64,000 nucleotides of DNA from NCBI GenBank assembly GCA_963973455.1, contig CAXAZF010000001.1, positions 124,001 to 188,000 of the forward strand, given 5' to 3'. Shown one piece after another: positions 8,113 through 15,121 of the stretch. The notes beneath the pieces are model-generated. The model saw only the letters and a program-made list of their open reading frames with translations. It was not told the DNA's origin and searched no databases. Positions within the stretch are counted from its first letter, which is position 1, and every line of letters starts with the position of its first letter. Position numbers and translations under genes: made by a program. This stretch comes from Marixanthomonas sp002364245 (GTDB lineage: Bacteria > Bacteroidota > Bacteroidia > Flavobacteriales > Flavobacteriaceae).

Positions 8113-9729
8113 ATGTTACAGAAAACCATCAAAAATTTCACCCAGAACCCTAAGAATGATATCCTTTCAGGTTTAACCGTAGCATTAGCATTAGTCCCTG
8201 AGGCTGTTGCTTTTGCCTTTGTAGCTGGCATTGATCCTCTTATTGGGCTTTACGGAGCTTTTATGATGGGAATAGTTACCGCACTTTTTGGAGGTCGACC
8301 AGGAATGATTTCTGGAGCTACCGGTGCAACAGCTATAGTAATGGTTCACTTAATACAGAAAGGAAACGAAGTAGGTGATTCCTTGGCTGCCCCTATTGAC
8401 AACTTAGGGCTGCAATGGCTTTTTATTACTCTTCTAATTATGGGCGGAATACAAATATTAGCAGGAGTGTTTCGTTTAGGTAAGTTCGTGCGATTAATAC
8501 CGCATCCAGTAATGATGGGGTTTGTAAATGGTTTGGCAATCGTAATCTTTTTATCGCAATTAGGCTTTTTTAAAGAAAGCTCAACCGGTGTTCCTACTTG
8601 GATGACCGGAATTGACCTATTTGTCATGTTAGGCCTTGTTTTTTTAACGATGGCCATTATGTTTGGGCTTCCAAAACTCACAAAAAAAATACCTGCAGCC
8701 CTTACGGCTATTGTAGTGGTAGCGTGTGTTACCATTTTTGGAAATATCGATGCCAGTACTGTTGGATCTTTTATCCGTGATGGAGGAGGAACAGGTTTAG
8801 AAGGTGGGTTGCCTACCTTTCAAGCTCAAATATTCGGTCTTTTTGATACGTTGCAAGGGCACTGGGGGCTTGTAATTTCCACTGCGTTTATACTAGCTGC
8901 AGTTGGACTTATTGAATCTTTAATGACCCTTAACCTTGTAGATGAAATGACCGAAACCCGTGGAAGCGGAAACCGTGAATGTGTTGCACAGGGTGGCGCC
9001 AACATTTTAAATGGCTTATTTGGCGGAATGGGTGGTTGCGCTATGATCGGTCAATCCATTATCAATATAAATTCTGGTGGTAGAGGCAGATTATCTGGTA
9101 CGGTAGCTGCCATTGCCTTGTTATGTTTTGTATTGTTTGGCGCCCCTTTAATTGAACAGATTCCCATCGCAGCATTAGTAGGGGTTATGTTTATGGTGGT
9201 TATTGGCACGTTTGCGTGGAGTAGTTTCCGTATTCTGAATAAAATCCCATTGAGTGATGCTATTGTTTTAATAGCCGTCTCAGCCATTACCGTATGGCAA
9301 GATTTGGCAATTGCAGTAATCGCCGGAGTTATTATGAGTGCATTAGTGTTTGCATGGAAAAATGCAACTAAAATTAGAGCCCGAAAACGATTTAAAGAAG
9401 ATGGCACCAAAGTATATGAGATTTGGGGTCCGTTATTCTTTGGCTCCACAACGGCTTTCAACACGAAATTTGATGTTAAAAACGACCCAGAAAAAGTTGA
9501 AATTGATTTTATAGAATCTAAAGTAAGCGATCACAGTGGTGTAGAAGCGTTACGAAACCTCGCCAATAAATACGTAGCGAACGGAAAGCAAGTTAAATTC
9601 ACACACTTAAGTAAGGACTGTAAAGCCTTATTAATTAAAAGAAATCCAGAATTTGAAACCATTATTGAAGACAACATAGACGACCCACGATATTACGTTG
9701 TGACTGATGTAATGGATAGCGAAGTATAA
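8113..9729 (+). CDS. SulP-family inorganic anion transporter with STAS domain
   Basis: This 538-residue inner-membrane transporter belongs to the SLC26/SulP group, which moves sulfate, bicarbonate or related anions. The N-terminal signature is visible in GLTVALALVPEAVAFAFVAG, followed by about 10-12 hydrophobic helices up to about residue 415. The C-terminal 110 residues form a cytoplasmic STAS domain (from about EIWGPLFFGST). The conserved region around ATGATAIVM fits the substrate-binding half-helix. Its own -7 box lies upstream and a strong bidirectional hairpin follows, so it is probably monocistronic. The anion cannot be assigned from sequence alone. Confidence 0.93.
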   Translation: MLQKTIKNFTQNPKNDILSGLTVALALVPEAVAFAFVAGIDPLIGLYGAFMMGIVTALFGGRPGMISGATGATAIVMVHLIQKGNEVGDSLAAPIDNLGLQWLFITLLIMGGIQILAGVFRLGKFVRLIPHPVMMGFVNGLAIVIFLSQLGFFKESSTGVPTWMTGIDLFVMLGLVFLTMAIMFGLPKLTKKIPAALTAIVVVACVTIFGNIDASTVGSFIRDGGGTGLEGGLPTFQAQIFGLFDTLQGHWGLVISTAFILAAVGLIESLMTLNLVDEMTETRGSGNRECVAQGGANILNGLFGGMGGCAMIGQSIININSGGRGRLSGTVAAIALLCFVLFGAPLIEQIPIAALVGVMFMVVIGTFAWSSFRILNKIPLSDAIVLIAVSAITVWQDLAIAVIAGVIMSALVFAWKNATKIRARKRFKEDGTKVYEIWGPLFFGSTTAFNTKFDVKNDPEKVEIDFIESKVSDHSGVEALRNLANKYVANGKQVKFTHLSKDCKALLIKRNPEFETIIEDNIDDPRYYVVTDVMDSEV

Positions 9730-9734
9730 AAAAT

Positions 9735-9765
9735 AAACGGTTTACGAAATTCGTAAACCGTTTTT
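9735..9765. terminator. Bidirectional terminator between SulP and csaA
   Basis: A near-perfect palindrome (AAACGGTTTACGA against TCGTAAACCGTTT, minimal loop) ends in TTTTT on the plus strand. It serves the SulP gene and overlaps the last codons of the convergent csaA gene, whose stop (TAA on the minus strand, 9742-9744) lies in the stem. Confidence 0.8.
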
Positions 9766-10080
9766 AACTTTTTTATCAGGTTCTAAAAGGGTTACATTTT
9801 TGTCATCAACTGCACCAATAACTAGGCATTCGCTCATAAAGTTGGCGATCTGTTTCTTCGGAAAATTAACGACAGCGATTACTTGCTTACCTATAATTTC
9901 TTCTTTTTTGTATAATGCAGTAATTTGAGCCGACGTTTTTAAAACCCCTATTTCCTCACCGAAGTTTATTTGAAGTTTATAAGAAGGATTATGAGCTTCT
10001 GGAAAGTCATTTACCTCAATTACCGTTCCTACACGCATATCAACTTTTTCAAAGTCGCTCCACGATAAATTATTCTTCAT
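9742..10080 (-). CDS. csaA: CsaA-like tRNA-binding-domain protein
   Basis: The 112-residue protein is a single OB-fold tRNA-binding domain (DFEKVDMRVGTVIEVNDFPEA opening, then PSYKLQINFG and the C-terminal VIGAVDD segment), the size and layout of CsaA. CsaA in Bacillus is described as a secretion-related chaperone, and the fold binds tRNA or single-stranded nucleic acid. The protein is cytoplasmic. Its start overlaps the stop of the upstream small gene by 11 bases (10070-10080), so the two are translationally coupled. The C-terminal codons sit inside the shared terminator hairpin. Confidence 0.9.
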   Translation of the reverse strand: MKNNLSWSDFEKVDMRVGTVIEVNDFPEAHNPSYKLQINFGEEIGVLKTSAQITALYKKEEIIGKQVIAVVNFPKKQIANFMSECLVIGAVDDKNVTLLEPDKKVKNGLRIS

Positions 10081-10381
10081 GGGTGATATTAAGTTTTTTT
10101 ACCATTTCCGGGGAAATATAATCACCTTTTGCACTGTAGTTATCAACTAACAAACCCTTTGTATTATCGTGTGTTTCAATCACATATAAAATTGAATTAT
10201 CACCGGGGTTTGTCATCCCTTCAAATCGATAAAACTTAATAACATCTAGCTCACCGGCTTTCCATTCTTTTTTAAGTGATTTGGATTTAACACCCTCTTC
10301 AACCAAGTTAAAATCTTCTGTATATCCTTTCTTTTGTAAATCTTCTACTGCTACTGAAAGTGAATTGTATGAATTTTCCAT
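10070..10381 (-). CDS. Small conserved flavobacterial protein (function unknown)
   Basis: This 103-residue acidic cytoplasmic protein has no signal peptide or membrane helix. Its pattern (an N-terminal helix with LSVAVEDLQKKGY, then DFNL, a central DVIKFYRFEG, then ILYVIET and KGLLVDNYSAKGDYIS) resembles a short family that I recall being annotated in flavobacterial genomes as phosphoribosylpyrophosphate synthetase. No PRPP-synthetase motif (PRPP loop, ATP-binding residues) is present, so I would not transfer that name. It overlaps csaA by 11 bases and is divergent from the thioredoxin-fold gene. Confidence 0.75.
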   Translation of the reverse strand: MENSYNSLSVAVEDLQKKGYTEDFNLVEEGVKSKSLKKEWKAGELDVIKFYRFEGMTNPGDNSILYVIETHDNTKGLLVDNYSAKGDYISPEMVKKLNITHEE

Positions 10382-10397
10382 GTTTTTTGCTTTTTTA

Positions 10398-10405
10398 TAA
10401 AGTTA
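10398..10405 (-). promoter_or_regulatory. -7-like box TAACTTTA for the 10381 gene
   Basis: On the minus strand TAACTTTA matches TAnnTTTG except for the last base and lies 16 bases before the ATG at 10381. It is mirrored by an identical box on the plus strand at 10454-10461. Confidence 0.45.
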
Positions 10406-10453
10406 CAGTCATTAAAAGAGACTGGCAAAACTTTATAAAATGTTTAATAATTG

Positions 10454-10461
10454 TAACTTTA
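10454..10461 (+). promoter_or_regulatory. -7-like box TAACTTTA for the thioredoxin-fold gene
   Basis: The box TAACTTTA lies 37 bases before the ATG at 10499. With its mirror image at 10398-10405 it forms a back-to-back promoter pair about 50 bases apart in this divergent intergenic region. Confidence 0.45.
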
Positions 10462-10498
10462 TTGAAAATAATCGCACTAATTCAGAAAAGAAAAAGAT

Positions 10499-11053
10499 AT
10501 GTCTCTTACCCCATCCAATATGATGCCCCTTGGCACCAAAGCAACCGATTTTACTTTGTTGGATGCCGTTACCATGAAACCCGTTTCACTAAAACAAATT
10601 CAAGGTGAAAAAGGAACAGTAGTTATGTTTATATGCAACCACTGCCCTTTTGTAAAGCATATAAACGAAGAGATTGTAAGGCTTTGCAATGATTATCGTG
10701 TAACAGGTTTTGGCTTTGTTGCTATAAGCAGCAACGATGTTGAGAACTATCCACAAGATTCCCCTAAGGAAATGTGGAAAACCGCTCGAAAACACAACTA
10801 CCCTTTTCCCTATTTATACGATGAAACACAAGAGGTAGCAAAAGCTTATGATGCAGCCTGTACCCCAGATTTTTATTTATTTGATGACGAATTAAAGCTT
10901 ATTTACCGTGGACAATTGGATAACTCGCGTCCTGGAAATAGTATTCCGGTAAATGGCCGTGACCTTAGGGAAGCATTGGATAATGTTCTGAACAACAACC
11001 CACAAAGAAAAGATCAAAAACCAAGTATGGGTTGTAATATAAAGTGGAAATAG
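10499..11053 (+). CDS. Thioredoxin-fold redox protein (AhpC/TSA-like)
   Basis: This 184-residue cytoplasmic protein has a thioredoxin fold opening like the AhpC/TSA group (GTKATDFTLLDAVTMKPVSL), then the redox-active pair in ICNHCPFVKH (CxxC), and later the cis-Pro region ACTPDFYLFD. The family is often called thioredoxin family or redoxin domain protein. It probably reduces disulfides or peroxides, but its partner is unknown. A C-terminal Cys in PSMGCNIKWK is the kind seen in close relatives. It stands alone between a divergent promoter and the secreted DUF1028 gene 32 bases downstream. Confidence 0.9.
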   Translation: MSLTPSNMMPLGTKATDFTLLDAVTMKPVSLKQIQGEKGTVVMFICNHCPFVKHINEEIVRLCNDYRVTGFGFVAISSNDVENYPQDSPKEMWKTARKHNYPFPYLYDETQEVAKAYDAACTPDFYLFDDELKLIYRGQLDNSRPGNSIPVNGRDLREALDNVLNNNPQRKDQKPSMGCNIKWK

Positions 11054-11085
11054 ATATTTTTACTGAAATTTAATACAAACCTAAT

Positions 11086-12075
11086 ATGAAACAAATTTAT
11101 TTTATTTGTTTATTCCTATTGTCCGTATCTGTTTTTTCACAACATACTTTTTCAATAGTAGCAGTAGACCCAAATACGGGTGAGATTGGTAGTGCTGGAG
11201 CAACATGCATATCTGCTGAAGATGGTGCCCTTGCTATTAGTGACATCGTTTTGGGGGTTGGTGCCATCCATACACAATCTTTTTACCTACCAGCCAATCA
11301 AGACAATGCGCGTGCCCGTATGGAAGCTGGTGATTCCCCTCAAGAAATTATTGATTGGCTAATTGCAAACGACGCACAAGGAGACCCTTCGCAGCGACAA
11401 TATGGAGTGGTCGATTTAAATAACAGCAACCCAAGAAGTGCTGCTTTTACTGGAGCAAACTGTTTTGAAGAGTTTATCGATATCACTGGCCCTAATTATT
11501 CTATTCAGGGAAATATTTTAATTTCTGAAGATGTGGTGACCGATATGGAAACCGCTTTTCTTGAAACAGAAGGAACATTAGCTGACAAGCTTATGGCAGC
11601 GTTGCAAGGTGCGAAACGCCCAGGAGCAGATTCCAGGTGTTTAGATTTTGGTATTAGCTCTGCATCGGCATTTTTACGAGTGGCAGACCCTAGCGACACC
11701 GACAGTAGCTATGGAAGCCTTTCATTGGACCTTAATGTTTGGATAACCTCTGAAGTATTTGAACCTATTGATGCCTTACAAGATGCCTACGATGCAACAT
11801 TGAGCACCAATAACCCTCAAGGTACAGAAAGTAACATAACTTTATTTCCAAACCCTGCAGATAAAACCGTGACATTGCAAAGTACTGGGTCGATGATAAC
11901 ATCATATACCATAACTGATGTAAATGGTAAAATAGTTACGCAAAGAGAAATTAAATTGCCTCAAAACATACTGTATTTTGATGTGTTACAATACGCAGAT
12001 GGCATCTATTTTGTTGAAACTTATGATAATGGTAAACCTCTTTCAGTTGACAAATTAGTGATTTCGAAAGAATAA
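11086..12075 (+). CDS. Secreted DUF1028 (Ntn-hydrolase-like) protein with T9SS sorting domain
   Basis: The 329-residue protein has a signal peptide (residues 1-18, ending VFSQ). A DUF1028 domain begins immediately with HTFSIVAVDPNTGEIGSAG and runs to about residue 230. DUF1028 is related to Ntn-hydrolase folds; the exact reaction is not established to my knowledge. The C-terminal 75 residues form a type A T9SS sorting domain (ITLFPNPADKTVTL, then DVNGK and YADGIYFVE). The protein is therefore predicted to cross the outer membrane through PorSS and be anchored or released at the surface. A strong terminator follows the stop codon. Confidence 0.9.
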   Translation: MKQIYFICLFLLSVSVFSQHTFSIVAVDPNTGEIGSAGATCISAEDGALAISDIVLGVGAIHTQSFYLPANQDNARARMEAGDSPQEIIDWLIANDAQGDPSQRQYGVVDLNNSNPRSAAFTGANCFEEFIDITGPNYSIQGNILISEDVVTDMETAFLETEGTLADKLMAALQGAKRPGADSRCLDFGISSASAFLRVADPSDTDSSYGSLSLDLNVWITSEVFEPIDALQDAYDATLSTNNPQGTESNITLFPNPADKTVTLQSTGSMITSYTITDVNGKIVTQREIKLPQNILYFDVLQYADGIYFVETYDNGKPLSVDKLVISKE

Positions 12076-12091
12076 TTAAAATCATTGCACA

Positions 12092-12122
12092 AAAAAACGC
12101 CCCTAAAAATAGAGGCGTTTTT
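12092..12122. terminator. Bidirectional terminator between DUF1028 and the isomerase gene
   Basis: AAACGCCCCT and AGAGGCGTTT pair as a ten-base stem with one mismatch around a six-base loop. The stem is flanked by A-runs and T-runs, so it can work for both convergent genes. Confidence 0.8.
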
Positions 12123-12130
12123 ATATATAG

Positions 12131-13069
12131 TTAAGATGACTTTACTTTCATCAACTCTACATCAAATACCAAAGTTGCATTTGGTGGAATAACCCCGCCA
12201 GCACCTTGATCTCCATAAGCCAAATGTGATGGAATTACAAAACGAGCCTTATCACCAACTTGAAGCAATTGGATACCTTCATCCCATCCGCCGATAACAT
12301 TGCCCATTCCTACTGGGAATTCAATTGGGTTGCCGCGTTTGTATGAATTATCAAACTCAGTTCCATCGGCAAACATGCCTTTGTAATGTACCGCTACGGT
12401 TTTTCCTTTTTCAGCTTTGGTACCGTCTCCTTTTTGAATGATTTTATATCGAAGACCGCTTTCGGTTTTATCAAAACCTGCTGAAATTTCATCTACCAAC
12501 GCTTCTTGTTCTTGCTTCGCTTTTGCTTCTCGTTCTGCTTTCGCTCCGGTAAACTGTCTAAAGGCTTCAACGGCATTCCAGTTTTCAGCTTCCTCTCCTA
12601 CTCTAATGATTTCAACCTCTTGCATGGTATCGCCTTGCGCAATGCTATCTACAACATCTTGTCCTTCGGTTACATAACCAAAAACAGTGTGTTTGTTATC
12701 TAACCAAGGGGTTTCAACGTGCGTAATGAAAAATTGGCTTCCGTTAGTTGCAGGACCAGCATTTGCCATAGAGAATACTCCCGGCTTGTTGTGTTTTAAA
12801 TCTGGGTGAAATTCATCATCAAACTTATATCCTGGGCCACCAGCTCCAGTCCCTGTGGGATCACCTCCTTGTACCATGAAGTCTGGAATTACACGGTGAA
12901 ATTTCAATCCGTCATAATAGGGTTTTCCTTGTACTTTTGCTTCGTTTTCTAAATTTCCTTCAGCTAAAGCTACAAAGTTTCCTACCGTTCCCGGTGTTTT
13001 TTTATAGGTAAGCTGGCCTAAAATTTCTCCTTTTTCTGTAGTAATTTTAGCGTAAATACCGTCTTGCAT
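12131..13069 (-). CDS. Dual peptidyl-prolyl isomerase: cyclophilin fused to FKBP
   Basis: This 312-residue protein joins two unrelated prolyl isomerase folds. Residues 1-165 are a cyclophilin (FHRVIPDFMVQGGDPTGTG with the catalytic Arg, then FSMANAGPATNGSQFFITH). Residues about 205-312 are an FKBP domain (VAVHYKGMFADGTEFDNSY, GWDEGIQLLQVGDKARFVIP, LAYGD). A charged helical linker (about 165-205, rich in Glu, Lys and Ala) separates them. Both active sites look intact. There is no signal peptide, so it should be cytoplasmic. The order cyclophilin then FKBP matches the dual-family immunophilins described from flavobacteria. A -7 box lies upstream at 13092-13099. Confidence 0.95.
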   Translation of the reverse strand: MQDGIYAKITTEKGEILGQLTYKKTPGTVGNFVALAEGNLENEAKVQGKPYYDGLKFHRVIPDFMVQGGDPTGTGAGGPGYKFDDEFHPDLKHNKPGVFSMANAGPATNGSQFFITHVETPWLDNKHTVFGYVTEGQDVVDSIAQGDTMQEVEIIRVGEEAENWNAVEAFRQFTGAKAEREAKAKQEQEALVDEISAGFDKTESGLRYKIIQKGDGTKAEKGKTVAVHYKGMFADGTEFDNSYKRGNPIEFPVGMGNVIGGWDEGIQLLQVGDKARFVIPSHLAYGDQGAGGVIPPNATLVFDVELMKVKSS

Positions 13070-13091
13070 GGGTCTGTTTTTAAATGAAGTG

Positions 13092-13099
13092 CAAAAATA
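13092..13099 (-). promoter_or_regulatory. -7 box TATTTTTG for the dual isomerase gene
   Basis: This is an exact TAnnTTTG match on the minus strand, 22 bases before the ATG at 13069, predicting a leader of about 18 bases. Confidence 0.6.
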
Positions 13100-13151
13100 G
13101 GGAATTCTGTGTTTTATTTCCTTTTTCCGAAGAAATAAAATTTCAAAAATA

Positions 13152-14120
13152 TTATGATATAATACCTATTTCTTTTGAATGTTCTATTGCTCTGTGGCTA
13201 TCTTTAAAATAGAGTGTTCTAACCGATAGCGTTTCAATATTTGTTAAAACTTCCTGTACTTCTCCTTTTGGTTTTTTTGAGGTCTTCCGAATGTAAACAG
13301 CACGTATGTTTTCAGGAAATATTTTACAGATGCGCTCATATAAATACGGGTCTTGCTGCGAATCGTCACCCAATAATACGTAGGTAAGGTTTGGGTAAAA
13401 CGAAATAATATCTTTTATTTTCTGAAATTTATGGTCGTGATCCCCTCTACCAGATTTTAAAAAATCTGTCAGTTTGGTTTTTATGCTTTTCAACTTGATA
13501 ACCGCTTTGGGCAAGTTATGTAGTCTCGCAAATTCGTCAATAAATGCATATAGGTTCCATTCGCTACTAGAAACGTAAAAAAAAGAGTTAGACGCTTCGT
13601 CAGTGTCCTGACCTGCGATGCTCAAGGCTTGATAATGATCCACTACATCGTCAAAAACCTTTCGTTTGTTTACATTTTTGGACAGCATAACATATAGTTT
13701 CTTGAAAATGTTGCTGCTATGTGAGATTAGAAAAGTATCGTCAATATCTGATATAATTCCGAATTTACTTTCAAAAGGCTTTAATATTTCGCCAGTTTCT
13801 ACAATACCAATATCACCTACGGCACACGTGATTTTATAAGGATGCCAACCGTTTTTTAAAGTTTCAGAAAAAGGAATAGTAAACCTGAAAAAACCGTCTT
13901 CCAACGTTTTGGTTTTTACTGTGGTGCCATAAAACTGTAAAGTAATCTCAATATTTTCAAGTGGTGAGATGGTAAACATATGTAATATAGAAAAAGCATG
14001 CTTCACCCCTTTTTTTTCAATACTGTATTTGTCGGGTGCCCACGACTTAAAAACGTGGCCTGAAACCACCAATTCCTGTTCGTTGAGATATCCTCGGTAT
14101 AATTGTAAATCTAGTTTCAC
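13152..14120 (-). CDS. App1-type phosphatidate phosphatase-like protein (DUF2183)
   Basis: The 322-residue cytoplasmic protein has a beta-rich N-terminal domain (1-115) and a HAD-like catalytic domain with the DxDxT motif SDIDDT (Asp125 and Asp127). Further motifs are a Ser-rich step (FFYVSSSEWNLYAF) and LLGDDSQQDPYLYERI, all diagnostic of the App1 catalytic family. Yeast App1 dephosphorylates phosphatidic acid to diacylglycerol. The start is a GTG codon (14118-14120); no better ATG lies nearby. It is divergent, 66 bases away, from a diacylglycerol-kinase-like gene whose product would catalyse the opposite reaction, which strengthens a lipid role by context. Confidence 0.88.
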   Translation of the reverse strand: MKLDLQLYRGYLNEQELVVSGHVFKSWAPDKYSIEKKGVKHAFSILHMFTISPLENIEITLQFYGTTVKTKTLEDGFFRFTIPFSETLKNGWHPYKITCAVGDIGIVETGEILKPFESKFGIISDIDDTFLISHSSNIFKKLYVMLSKNVNKRKVFDDVVDHYQALSIAGQDTDEASNSFFYVSSSEWNLYAFIDEFARLHNLPKAVIKLKSIKTKLTDFLKSGRGDHDHKFQKIKDIISFYPNLTYVLLGDDSQQDPYLYERICKIFPENIRAVYIRKTSKKPKGEVQEVLTNIETLSVRTLYFKDSHRAIEHSKEIGIIS

Positions 14121-14186
14121 GTATTGTAAATTCCTTAACTTTTATATCCTTTCAAATTACTTAAATTTAAAAACAATTTAAAATAA

Positions 14187-15077
14187 ATGAAGGCAATTAA
14201 GGATATATTAACCGTTGTAAACCCAATTTCGGGGAATAGTGCAAAGGAAGACACGATAACAAATATTATAGCGTATTGTGGTACAGATAATTATTCGTTG
14301 ACCATTTATGAAACCACCGGAAAAGAGGATATTAAAAACATTCAAAACCTAATACAAGAAAACACAATAGACAGGGTTTTGGTTGTTGGGGGTGACGGTA
14401 CCATTAAAATGGTTGCCGAAGCTGTTGAAGGTTTTCATGTTTCTGTAGGGATTATTCCAGCAGGATCAGCTAATGGAATGGCGGTAAATTTTAACATCCC
14501 CAATACCTTGCAAAAGCAATTGGATATTGCCTTAGGAGACCATACCATCGATGCTGACAAGCTTTTAGTTAATAATCATGTATGCTTCCATATGGCCGAT
14601 TTAGGTATTAATGCTGAATTGATAAAAAATTACGAAGCATCTAATATCCGTGGAAAATTAGGTTACGTGTTACAAACCATCCCTACTCTGTTTACCTCTG
14701 AGTACCCATTTAACTTTACATTACAAATAGATGCCAAAACGATAGAAACAAAAGGCATTATGCTCGCTATTGCCAATGCCAATAAATTTGGTACCGGCGC
14801 AACCATAAACCCCAATGGAAAAATTAACGATGGAAAATTTGAAGTTGTGGTTTTTAAAGAACTCAACATAGCTGAAATAATAAATACCATCTACGATAAA
14901 GCAAATGTTCAATCAGATTTTGCTGAAGAATATACTACAACTTCAGCTATTATTCATTCACAAGAATCTGTTCCGTTACAAATTGATGGAGAGTTTATTG
15001 AAAACACCACAAAAGTAGAAGTGAAACTATGTGAAGAAAAACTAACTGTAGCAGTTCCTGAAAGCTTTGTTTCGTGA
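14187..15077 (+). CDS. Diacylglycerol/lipid kinase family protein (YegS/DagK type)
   Basis: This 296-residue cytoplasmic kinase carries the DAGK catalytic motifs: VVNPISGNSAK at the N-terminus, the nucleotide loop VVGGDGT (GGDGT at 68-72) and GIIPAGSANGMA. The C-terminal beta-sandwich domain includes the conserved IDGE segment. The family phosphorylates diacylglycerol, sphingoid or related lipids with ATP. It is transcribed divergently from the App1-like phosphatase, suggesting a shared control point between phosphatidate and diacylglycerol. The lipid substrate is not resolved by sequence. Confidence 0.92.
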   Translation: MKAIKDILTVVNPISGNSAKEDTITNIIAYCGTDNYSLTIYETTGKEDIKNIQNLIQENTIDRVLVVGGDGTIKMVAEAVEGFHVSVGIIPAGSANGMAVNFNIPNTLQKQLDIALGDHTIDADKLLVNNHVCFHMADLGINAELIKNYEASNIRGKLGYVLQTIPTLFTSEYPFNFTLQIDAKTIETKGIMLAIANANKFGTGATINPNGKINDGKFEVVVFKELNIAEIINTIYDKANVQSDFAEEYTTTSAIIHSQESVPLQIDGEFIENTTKVEVKLCEEKLTVAVPESFVS

Positions 15078-15092
15078 TTTATAGTTATTAAC

Positions 15093-15100
15093 TATCTTTA
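15093..15100 (+). promoter_or_regulatory. -7-like box TATCTTTA for the amidohydrolase gene
   Basis: TATCTTTA differs from TAnnTTTG only at the last base and sits 21 bases before the ATG at 15122, between the lipid kinase stop and the next gene. Confidence 0.5.
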
Positions 15101-15121
15101 GCCTTCGTTAAAAATTACGCT

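Noticed and set aside
8346..8735. 129-codon antisense frame in the SulP gene
   Set aside because: The sense frame encodes clear transporter helices. The antisense product has no recognisable domain.
9051..9464. 137-codon antisense frame in the SulP gene
   Set aside because: It mirrors the hydrophobic sense codons and has no promoter-like box or start context.
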